Shown: piece after piece, positions 1 through 6,349 of the stretch
How the letters are laid out: the number at the start of each line of letters is the position of its first letter
How positions within the stretch are numbered: the first letter of the stretch is position 1
Source of the DNA: an uncultured Lachnospiraceae bacterium
GTDB lineage: Bacteria; Bacillota; Clostridia; Lachnospirales; Lachnospiraceae
NCBI GenBank assembly: GCA_910577105.1
Contig: CAJTMB010000052.1
Span: 1-10,258 of the forward strand
Length of the DNA stretch: 10,258 bases
Reading direction: 5' to 3'
The notes under the pieces: generated by a model
The model's database searches: none
Told to the model about the DNA's origin: nothing
What the model saw: only the letters and a program-made list of their open reading frames with translations
Position numbers and translations under genes: made by a program

Positions 1-6
1 TCCACT

Positions 7-48
7 AAAAGGAATGCCTGAAAATGTGATGTTTTCGGCATTCCTTTT
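7..48 (+). terminator. Rho-independent terminator of the gene upstream of the window
   Basis: The arms AAAAGGAATGCC (7-18) and GGCATTCCTTTT (37-48) are perfect reverse complements. The stem continues inward through GAAAA (20-24) and TTTTC (32-36), with T19 bulged, around a 7-nt loop. The 3' arm ends in a T-rich run. The A-run on the 5' side means it could also act on the minus strand. It separates the tatD unit from whatever lies to the left. Confidence 0.85.
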
Positions 49-91
49 ATATTTGTTCATATTAGTCGTGATGGTTTGATTGGAGAAAATT

Positions 92-877
92 ATGAATTTT
101 ATAAAGTATTATGATATAGGTTTGAATTTGTTTTGTAAGCAGTATCATGAACCTGAAAGGATAATTTCGGACGCGGCTGAAAACGGAGTATGCTGCATAC
201 TGACAGGAACGGATACAAAAGAGAATAAAAAAATTAATGAGTTTGTAAAAACACATCATGCATTCGGCACAGCAGGAATACATCCGCATAATGCTGACAG
301 TGCAAGGCAGGAAGACTTTCAGATTATAGAGCAGATATTGTCTGAAAATAACAAAGTGGTTGCTGTAGGGGAATGTGGACTGGATTTCGACAGGATGTTT
401 TCTGCGAAAGAGAATCAAATCAGATGCTTGGAAAAACATATTGTTCTGGCAGAAAAACTGGATAAGCCTTTGTTTTTACACGAGCGCAGTGCAGCAGACG
501 AGTTTATTAAGAGATTCAATAAACATGCAGATATATGCAAAAAGTCAGTTGTACATTGTTTTACGGGAGATAAGGCAACCGTGGATAAGTATTTATCAAT
601 GGGTTTTTCGATAGGCATTACCGGATGGATTTGTGATGAACGGAGAGGGGAAAAACTGCGGGATGCTGTACGGATAATTCCCCTTGACAGGATTTTGGTG
701 GAGACGGATGCACCGTATTTAACACCGCGCAATGTAACGGGACTTAACAGGACAAATGTGCCGCAAAACATCAAATATGTTGTACGTGATTTGGCCAAGT
801 ACATGAAAGTTCCGGAAGATGTATTGATAGAAAATGCGAAAAAGAATACGGAAAGAATATTTAGAATTAATGTTTAA
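92..877 (+). CDS. tatD: TatD family metal-dependent deoxyribonuclease / 3'-5' exonuclease
   Basis: Amidohydrolase-fold cytosolic nuclease of 261 residues, about the usual length. In sequence order it shows DIGLNL (residues 8-13), GIHPHN with His64 and His66, the metal-bridging glutamate in GECGLDF (Glu94), FLHER (His130), VHCFTG (His155), the CDERRG loop (181-186) and ETDAPYL with Asp206. The DIGLNL opening in place of the HxH opening of TatD paralogues, together with CDERRG, matches E. coli TatD as I recall it, so this looks like true TatD rather than YcfH or YabD. Family members degrade single-stranded DNA and RNA from the 3' end and are linked to oxidative DNA damage repair. ATG 92 is preferred over the in-frame TTG at 80, because GGAG at 82-85 is the ribosome binding site with a 6-nt spacer and would lie inside the longer ORF. 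rtcB follows after 24 nt, suggesting one transcript. I see no clear promoter between the terminator and the start. Confidence 0.92.
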   Translation: MNFIKYYDIGLNLFCKQYHEPERIISDAAENGVCCILTGTDTKENKKINEFVKTHHAFGTAGIHPHNADSARQEDFQIIEQILSENNKVVAVGECGLDFDRMFSAKENQIRCLEKHIVLAEKLDKPLFLHERSAADEFIKRFNKHADICKKSVVHCFTGDKATVDKYLSMGFSIGITGWICDERRGEKLRDAVRIIPLDRILVETDAPYLTPRNVTGLNRTNVPQNIKYVVRDLAKYMKVPEDVLIENAKKNTERIFRINV

Positions 878-901
878 TAAAAAGTGTAGTACGGAGGATA
901 C

Positions 902-2107
902 ATGATAGAATTAAAAGGAAAATACAATGAAGCCAAAGTTTTTACGGATGTTGTGGACGATGCGTCCATCGCACAGGTGCTTCTTTTACTCAACCAGGAG
1001 TTTACCGCCGGCAGTAAGATAAGATTAATGCCCGATATTCATGCAGGGGCCGGCTGTACGATAGGAACGACTATGACGATTACCGATAAGATAGTTCCTA
1101 ATCTGGTAGGTGTAGACATCGGGTGCGGCATGGAAATTATTAAAATAAAGGAGACGCATATAGAATTACAAAAGCTGGATAAGCTGGTCTATGAGAAAAT
1201 ACCGTCTGGGTTTAACGTTCGTGAAAAGACGCATAGATATTTTGATGAGATAAAATTGGAAGATTTATACTGCTATAAGTTTATAGACCCTAAAAGAGCG
1301 GAAAAAAGTATGGGGACTTTGGGCGGCGGCAACCATTTTATTGAGGCAAATAAGGATGATGAAGGAAATATTTATATTGTAGTGCATTCCGGCAGCCGTC
1401 ATCTGGGCCTGGAGGTGGCGAATTATTATCAGGAAGAAGGATACAATTCTTTAAATGGTTCCACCAAAAAGGATATTGATAACTTAATTACCGAATTAAA
1501 GGCAGCGGGCAGGGAAAAGGAAATTAAAAAAAGTATCTCAGCATTAAAAAATGCGAAAAGAACGAATATACCCAGACAGCTGGCATATGTATCCGGTAAA
1601 TTGTTTGAACAGTATATCCATGACATGAAGATTGTCCAGAAATATGCGGAATTAAACAGACAGGCAATGATGGATGAGATTATAAAGGGGATGGGGATTC
1701 ATGTGGCAGACCAATTTACTACGATTCACAATTATATTGACACTGAGGCGATGATTCTGAGAAAAGGTGCCGTTTCTGCCCAAAAGGGTGAAAAACTCCT
1801 TATTCCCATTAATATGCGGGACGGTTCCCTGATTTGTATCGGGAAAGGAAATGATGACTGGAACCGGTCGGCGCCACATGGCGCCGGACGGCTGATGAGC
1901 CGTTCGACGGCAAAGGAAAGATTTACAGTATCTGAATTTAAAAATCAAATGAAAGGTATTTACACATCATCGGTAAATAAGGATACTTTGGATGAGTGTC
2001 CGATGGCGTATAAAGGAATGGAAGATATTGTAAATAATATCAGTGATACGGTTGATATCATGCAAGTGATAAAGCCAATCTATAATTTCAAGGCCGGGGG
2101 TGAATGA
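902..2107 (+). CDS. rtcB: RtcB family RNA-splicing ligase (3'-phosphate/5'-OH RNA ligase)
   Basis: RtcB joins RNA 2',3'-cyclic or 3'-phosphate ends to 5'-OH ends using GTP and Mn2+, through a guanylylated histidine. The 401-residue protein is close to E. coli RtcB in length and has the expected order of motifs: MPDIHAGAGCTIG (43-55), VDIGCGM with metal-ligand Cys75, GGGNHF (His145), VVHSGSR (His162), TIHNY (His276), PINMRDG (302-308) and SAPHGAGRLMSR (323-334), where His326 should be the guanylylated residue. All catalytic positions appear intact. GGAGG at 893-897 lies close before ATG 902. It sits 24 nt behind tatD, probably in one operon. Neither archease nor the RtcA/RtcR partners known from enterobacteria are in the window. 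Substrates in Firmicutes are not established; repair of tRNA or rRNA cleaved by endonucleases is the usual hypothesis. Confidence 0.95.
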   Translation: MIELKGKYNEAKVFTDVVDDASIAQVLLLLNQEFTAGSKIRLMPDIHAGAGCTIGTTMTITDKIVPNLVGVDIGCGMEIIKIKETHIELQKLDKLVYEKIPSGFNVREKTHRYFDEIKLEDLYCYKFIDPKRAEKSMGTLGGGNHFIEANKDDEGNIYIVVHSGSRHLGLEVANYYQEEGYNSLNGSTKKDIDNLITELKAAGREKEIKKSISALKNAKRTNIPRQLAYVSGKLFEQYIHDMKIVQKYAELNRQAMMDEIIKGMGIHVADQFTTIHNYIDTEAMILRKGAVSAQKGEKLLIPINMRDGSLICIGKGNDDWNRSAPHGAGRLMSRSTAKERFTVSEFKNQMKGIYTSSVNKDTLDECPMAYKGMEDIVNNISDTVDIMQVIKPIYNFKAGGE

Positions 2108-2121
2108 AGTCGATGAAAATC

Positions 2122-2150
2122 TTGACATGCCCTATGGTAACTGTTATATA
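2122..2150 (+). promoter_or_regulatory. Predicted sigma-A promoter for the small membrane protein gene
   Basis: A perfect -35 TTGACA (2122-2127) is followed after exactly 17 nt by TATATA (2145-2150, 4 of 6 to consensus) in an A/T-rich stretch just after the rtcB stop codon. The predicted transcription start near 2157 coincides with the GTG codon that would open a longer version of the next gene, which argues for translation starting at ATG 2199. Confidence 0.6.
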
Positions 2151-2198
2151 TAAAACGTGAATGATTTCCTTACGGATGCAATACAGCGGGGTGACAGC

Positions 2199-2762
2199 AT
2201 GGATACAACAGAGAACGGAAGAATGGTAGAGGGATACCTTTTCTTAAGTGAAGAGGATGCGGAACTGGCTAGGCAGGAAAAAAAGAAAATTGAATATCTG
2301 GAAAAACATATGAATTATAAAATACCGGAATATGTGATGCGTGTTTACACGAAAGCGCTGGTAGAGCGTTTATTTCACACGCCGGTAGGATATGAATATT
2401 TAAAAGGAATGAGGGAGTATCTTCTCGGATGCGGTATTGTGGACGCGGAAGATGTGCCGCCCGTCGTATTGCACAACACCTATACAATGAAAATGCGTAA
2501 AAGTTATGAGCCTTCAAGACAGTATATCAAGCCGGCGGAAAAGAAAAAGGCGCAGTGGCCGGTGATATCGTTAATTGCCAATATTGTTCTGGTAATTGCA
2601 GTTGCCGCCATGTTTGGCATTGCCATGAAAAGTGACAATCCCAATATATTAAACTATGAAACCCAGCTGGTAAACAGGTATGCTTCATGGGAGCAGGAAT
2701 TGACCGAACGGGAGAAAGTAATTAGGGAGAAAGAAAAAGAGTTGAATATCGGTTCCGACTAA
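2199..2762 (+). CDS. Single-pass membrane protein of unknown function
   Basis: I do not recognise a named family. The protein has 187 residues from ATG 2199. A hydrophilic, highly charged helical N-terminal part (about 1-115) includes EEDAELARQEKKKIEYLEKH and a TPVGYEYLKGMREYL stretch. Then comes a lysine-rich stop (EKKKAQ), one membrane helix (about 120-143), and a C-terminal segment (about 154-185) rich in Glu, Lys and Arg that should form a short coiled coil. The positive-inside rule places the N-terminal domain in the cytoplasm and the coiled coil outside. ATG 2199 has GGGGTG at 2188-2193 as its ribosome binding site. A GTG at 2157 would add 14 residues but falls on the predicted transcription start; ATG 2226 is also possible. 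It lies directly before the two-component genes, so a role alongside that system is conceivable but unproven. Confidence 0.75.
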   Translation: MDTTENGRMVEGYLFLSEEDAELARQEKKKIEYLEKHMNYKIPEYVMRVYTKALVERLFHTPVGYEYLKGMREYLLGCGIVDAEDVPPVVLHNTYTMKMRKSYEPSRQYIKPAEKKKAQWPVISLIANIVLVIAVAAMFGIAMKSDNPNILNYETQLVNRYASWEQELTEREKVIREKEKELNIGSD

Positions 2763-2792
2763 ACATTTCACAGATTAAACATATTTTCATCC

Positions 2793-2798
2793 TATAAT
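2793..2798 (+). promoter_or_regulatory. Possible -10 element (TATAAT) for the two-component/hflX unit
   Basis: A perfect TATAAT stands about 39 nt before the response regulator start in the 74-nt gap. No good -35 hexamer is found 16-18 nt upstream (CACAGA, ACAGAT or CAGATT). Instead, two AAACAT hexamers (2761-2766 and 2777-2782) lie upstream. A weak -35 would fit an activator-dependent or autoregulated promoter, but this is inference. Confidence 0.4.
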
Positions 2799-2836
2799 AG
2801 TGGAAAGCGACATTTTGAAAAGCGGGAGGTTTACAC

Positions 2837-3514
2837 ATGGAGAGGCTGAAAATACTGGTGGTGGATGACGAAAGCAGGATGCGTAAGCTGGTGAAAGACT
2901 TTCTTGTGAAGAATTATTATGACGTCATAGAGGCGGAAGATGGCGCCCGGGCGGTAGATATTTTTTTTGAACAGAAGGATATTGCACTGGTTGTGTTGGA
3001 TGTTATGATGCCTAAAATGGATGGATGGCAGGTCTGCCGGGAAATCAGGGCATATTCCAAAGTACCGATTATCATGCTCACGGCAAAGGGGGATGAAAGA
3101 GATGAGCTGCAGGGGTTTGAACTGGGGGTGGATGAATACATCACCAAGCCTTTCAGTCCCAAAATACTGGTTGCCAGAATAGAGGCTATTTTAAGAAGAA
3201 CCAACCTGTCCGCAAAGGAAGAAGTGATTACGGTAGGCGGACTTGAGGTAAACAAGGCTGCCCATCTGGTAAAAATTGACGGAAGGGATGTGGAACTCAG
3301 TTACAAAGAATTTGAACTTCTTGTTTATTTTGTGGAGAACCGGGGCATTGCTCTTTCGCGTGAAAAGATATTGAACAATGTCTGGAATTATGACTATTTT
3401 GGAGATGCCAGAACCATTGATACCCATGTAAAGAAGCTTCGCAGTAAGCTGGGAAAGAAGGGCGACCTGATTAAGACGATATGGGGAATGGGTTACAAAC
3501 TGGAGGCCGAATAA
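2837..3514 (+). CDS. OmpR/PhoB-family response regulator transcription factor
   Basis: Cytoplasmic DNA-binding output of the two-component system, 225 residues, the normal length. The receiver domain (about 4-118) has the acidic pair Asp10/Asp11, the phospho-acceptor Asp55 in VVLDVMMP, Thr82 in MLTAKG and Lys104 in TKPF, so it should be fully phosphorylatable. The winged-helix DNA-binding domain (about 130-223) carries LSYKEFELLVYF, the recognition-helix region DARTIDTHVKKLRSKLG and the wing segment TIWGMGYKLE. GGGAGGT (2824-2830) with a 6-nt spacer sets ATG 2837. The kinase gene begins 16 nt after its stop. The DNA target cannot be deduced; autoregulation is plausible given the upstream repeats. 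Confidence 0.93.
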   Translation: MERLKILVVDDESRMRKLVKDFLVKNYYDVIEAEDGARAVDIFFEQKDIALVVLDVMMPKMDGWQVCREIRAYSKVPIIMLTAKGDERDELQGFELGVDEYITKPFSPKILVARIEAILRRTNLSAKEEVITVGGLEVNKAAHLVKIDGRDVELSYKEFELLVYFVENRGIALSREKILNNVWNYDYFGDARTIDTHVKKLRSKLGKKGDLIKTIWGMGYKLEAE

Positions 3515-3530
3515 GAGGGGTTTATAACAG

Positions 3531-5003
3531 ATGAAACATTCCATAAAACGGCAGGTTGCTTTTATATTCATAGGACTTATGGCGGGGACGCTTCTGATAT
3601 GTGTGCTGATTAACAATTCCCTTTTACCCCGATATTATGAAGATAAACGGGAAAAAGCGTTGATGGACACATATGAAATTATGAATATGGCGGTACGGGA
3701 GGGGCGGCTTTCTTCTGAAGACTTCAGCATTGAACTGGAAAAGATTTCAGGCAGGTACAATATCATGGGAGTAGTCCAGGACATGAACGGATATGTGGTG
3801 GGAACCTTTGGCAATGATATGGAACTGCTGAAAGGGCTTTTGTGGGACAGACTATATATGCCCATAGAAAATTCCGAGATACTGAATGCAGATGTAAGCT
3901 ATACCGTGCAAAAAGTCAGTGACGGGAAAACCCGGACGGAGTATATGGAAATGGTGGGATGGCTTGTTGGAGGGCAGGCTTTTTATATCCGTACGCCGTT
4001 AGAAAATATTACGGAGAGTGTATCCATAGCCAACCGTTTTCTGATATATGTAGGACTGGCGGGGATTGCTTTCAGCAGTATTGTTATCTGGCTGGTATCC
4101 AATAAAATTACAAAGCCAATCTTAGAACTGGCGGAAATTTCCGAACGGATGACAAGGCTTGACTTTGAGGCAAAGTATGCGGGTGACAGCAAAAATGAAA
4201 TTGCACTGCTGGGTGATAATATCAATATATTGTCAAAAACGCTGGAAGAAACTATCCGGGAATTGAAAACAGCAAATAATGAGCTGGAAAAAGACATTGA
4301 AAAGAAAAACCGTATAGATGAGATGCGGAAAGAGTTTCTGTCCAATGTATCCCATGAATTAAAAACACCTATTGCCCTGATACAAGGATATGCGGAAGGA
4401 CTGCATGAGGGAATCAATGACGATGCAAAGAGCAGGGAATTTTACTGTGACGTTATTATTGATGAAGCTGCAAAGATGAACCAGATGGTTAAAAAACTAC
4501 TGACTTTAAACCAGTTGGAATTTGGGAATGACGTGGTTAATATGGAACGGTTTGATGTCGTCATGCTTATTTGTAATTATTTGCAGACGGTTCATATTCT
4601 GACAAAGCAGAATGGTATTTCCGTCAGGATGGAGAAATATGAGCCCATTTATGTGTGGGCGGATGAGTTTAAGACCGAAGAGGTATTTGCAAATTATTTT
4701 ACAAATGCGGTAAACCATTGTGACAAAGATAAGATTATTGATGTCAGTATCAAATGTTATAACAATAAAGTGCGAATACAGGTGTTTAATACCGGAATCC
4801 CCATACCTCCTGACTGCCTGAAGCATATATGGGAAAAGTTTTATAAAGTTGATAAAGCCAGAACAAGGGAATATGGGGGAAGCGGAGTTGGTCTTTCCAT
4901 AGTGAAGGCCATTATGGATTCCATGAACCAAAAGTATGGTGTGGAAAATTATGAGAACGGTGTCTGCTTCTGGTTTGAACTGGAAACGGTGGGAAAGGAA
5001 TAA
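3531..5003 (+). CDS. HAMP-domain membrane sensor histidine kinase
   Basis: Partner kinase of the preceding regulator, 490 residues. TM1 spans about 9-28 and TM2 about 169-190, flanking an extracytoplasmic sensor of roughly 140 residues with no motif I can name. A HAMP domain follows (about 190-245, beginning NKITKPILELAEI), then a coiled stretch, then the dimerisation/phosphoacceptor helix with FLSNVSHELKTP (His275). The ATP-binding domain has an N-box YFTNAVNHC (Asn392), a G1 position reading VFNTGIPIP (418-426) rather than the usual DxGxG, the F-box region IWEKFYKVDKARTREYGG, and the G2 box GGSGVGLSIVKAI (449-461). The Asn in G1 is, from memory, seen in a large clostridial kinase subgroup, so activity is likely retained. 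AGAGGGG (3514-3520) is the binding site, with a rather long 10-nt spacer. hflX starts 8 nt after the stop. Confidence 0.92.
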   Translation: MKHSIKRQVAFIFIGLMAGTLLICVLINNSLLPRYYEDKREKALMDTYEIMNMAVREGRLSSEDFSIELEKISGRYNIMGVVQDMNGYVVGTFGNDMELLKGLLWDRLYMPIENSEILNADVSYTVQKVSDGKTRTEYMEMVGWLVGGQAFYIRTPLENITESVSIANRFLIYVGLAGIAFSSIVIWLVSNKITKPILELAEISERMTRLDFEAKYAGDSKNEIALLGDNINILSKTLEETIRELKTANNELEKDIEKKNRIDEMRKEFLSNVSHELKTPIALIQGYAEGLHEGINDDAKSREFYCDVIIDEAAKMNQMVKKLLTLNQLEFGNDVVNMERFDVVMLICNYLQTVHILTKQNGISVRMEKYEPIYVWADEFKTEEVFANYFTNAVNHCDKDKIIDVSIKCYNNKVRIQVFNTGIPIPPDCLKHIWEKFYKVDKARTREYGGSGVGLSIVKAIMDSMNQKYGVENYENGVCFWFELETVGKE

Positions 5004-5011
5004 ATGACCGA

Positions 5012-6301
5012 ATGGAAAAAGAATTAATGATTGAAGTAGAAAAAGAACGAGTGCTTCTGGTGGGTGTGGACACCGGAAAAGAAGAGGATTATGACTGCTG
5101 CATGCAGGAATTAAAAAGCCTTGCAGATGCATGTAATATGCAGGTGGCAGGAATGATTACCCAGAAAATGGATGTTATCAATAAGGCCCTTTATATTGGA
5201 AAAGGAAAGGTGGCGGAGGTTCTTTCCTTTGCAAAAGATTGTGAGGCTGAATTGATAATTTTTGAAGATACACTGAGTCCCTCACAGCTAAGGAACCTGC
5301 AGGAAGAACTTGGAATTGCCGTGATGGACAGGACAAATTTAATTTTGGATATTTTTGCCACCAGGGCTAAGACCCGGGAGGCAAAACTGCAGGTGGAAAC
5401 GGCAAGATTAAAGTACCTGCTGCCCAGACTGGTAGGAATGCATGAAGCGCTAAGCCGTCAGGGCGGCGCCAGCGGCAGTATGAGCAGCAAAGGTGCGGGT
5501 GAAAAGAAATTGGAGCTGGACAGACGTAAAATTGAGCGCCGGATTGCGGAACTATCCAAAGAACTGGAAGAGGTGAGCAAGGAAAGAAAAGTGCAGCGTC
5601 AAAAGAGGCAGAAGTCCAAAATACCGCAGGTATCTTTGGTGGGATATACCAATGCCGGAAAATCTACATTGCTGAATGCAATGGTGGATGCCTATATACA
5701 GGATGACAACAAGCGGGTTCTGGAAAAGGATATGCTGTTCGCCACGCTGGAAACAACGGTACGACGGATAGAAACTGAAAGAAAGAGGCCGTTTTATCTG
5801 GCAGATACGGTAGGTTTCATCCATAAACTGCCGCATGGTCTTGTCAAGGCCTTCCGTTCCACATTGGAAGAAGTAAAAAATGCAGATTTATTAATACAGG
5901 TGATAGACTTTTCGGATGAACAATATAAAAAGCATATTGAGGTGACGGAGGAAACCTTAAGGGAAATCGGTGCGGGAAGCATACCTGTTATTTATGTGTA
6001 TAACAAGGCAGAAATGAGTATGCAGTCCCTTCCTGTCATAACAGATAACAGGATTTACTTGTCGGCAAAATCAGGTGAGGGAATAGAGGAACTTGTGAAG
6101 CTGATAACGGATACCTTGTATGCAGCCAATGAAGAAACCTCGTTTTTAATTCCATATGATGAAGGGTGGATTGTTTCTTATCTTTGTGAGAATGCAGAGG
6201 TTTTGGCGCAGAATTACGTTGAAGACGGAGTACATTTGGTGGTAAACTGTCATCAGAGCGATAAAAACCGTTTTTTGGCATACGCGGTAAAGGATGCATA
6301 A
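5012..6301 (+). CDS. hflX: HflX ribosome-associated GTPase
   Basis: HflX binds the 50S subunit and splits stalled 70S ribosomes after heat or antibiotic stress. The 429-residue protein has the usual length. The N-terminal HflX domain (about 12-200) includes KALYIGKGKVAEV, FEDTLSPSQLRNL, the DRTNLILDIFATRAKTREAKLQVE signature (106-129), the glycine-rich GGASGSMSSKGAGEKKLE loop and a long charged helix. The G domain follows: G1 GYTNAGKST (211-219), G2 ATLETTV (244-250), G3 DTVGF (265-269), G4 NKAE (331-334) and G5 SAK (351-353), with a C-terminal domain to the end. The G4 motif has Glu where Asp is canonical (NKxD). The start is uncertain: AAGGAA (4995-5000) stands 11 nt before ATG 5012, and ATG 5027 is an in-frame alternative. 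The 8-nt gap to the kinase gene indicates co-transcription and perhaps translational coupling. Confidence 0.94.
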   Translation: MEKELMIEVEKERVLLVGVDTGKEEDYDCCMQELKSLADACNMQVAGMITQKMDVINKALYIGKGKVAEVLSFAKDCEAELIIFEDTLSPSQLRNLQEELGIAVMDRTNLILDIFATRAKTREAKLQVETARLKYLLPRLVGMHEALSRQGGASGSMSSKGAGEKKLELDRRKIERRIAELSKELEEVSKERKVQRQKRQKSKIPQVSLVGYTNAGKSTLLNAMVDAYIQDDNKRVLEKDMLFATLETTVRRIETERKRPFYLADTVGFIHKLPHGLVKAFRSTLEEVKNADLLIQVIDFSDEQYKKHIEVTEETLREIGAGSIPVIYVYNKAEMSMQSLPVITDNRIYLSAKSGEGIEELVKLITDTLYAANEETSFLIPYDEGWIVSYLCENAEVLAQNYVEDGVHLVVNCHQSDKNRFLAYAVKDA

Positions 6302-6304
6302 AAG

Positions 6305-6335
6305 GCTTAAACAGGAAAGGATTCCTGCCATAAGC
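6305..6335 (+). other. Intercistronic hairpin between hflX and the membrane protein gene
   Basis: An outer stem GCTTA (6305-6309) / TAAGC (6331-6335) encloses an inner stem CAGGAA (6312-6317) / TTCCTG (6322-6327) with an AGGA loop; AA and CCA form the internal loop. No T-run follows, so it is not a typical terminator. It ends 6 nt before the ribosome binding site (AAGGAAAG, 6341-6348) of the next gene. It may affect mRNA processing, stability or differential expression; this is inference. Confidence 0.5.
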
Positions 6336-6349
6336 ACGGAAAGGAAAGT

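Noticed and set aside
49..91. Promoter for tatD between the terminator and the gene
   Set aside because: No pair of hexamers at acceptable spacing could be found (candidates such as TTGTTC at 54-59 have no matching -10).
1869..1886. 18-bp near-palindrome CGGCGCCA-CA-TGGCGCCG inside rtcB
   Set aside because: It is centred on the guanylylated-His codon and is explained by the codons of the conserved SAPHGAG motif, so it is most likely a coincidence of codon choice.
5004..5027. Seven-codon ORF (ATG 5004) overlapping the hflX start, as a leader peptide
   Set aside because: It is too close (3 nt) to the only upstream AAGGAA motif and has no distinctive composition; the ATG is probably incidental.
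4506..5132. 208-codon minus-strand ORF over the kinase/hflX junction
   Set aside because: It lies entirely opposite two well-supported genes and shows no recognisable domain.
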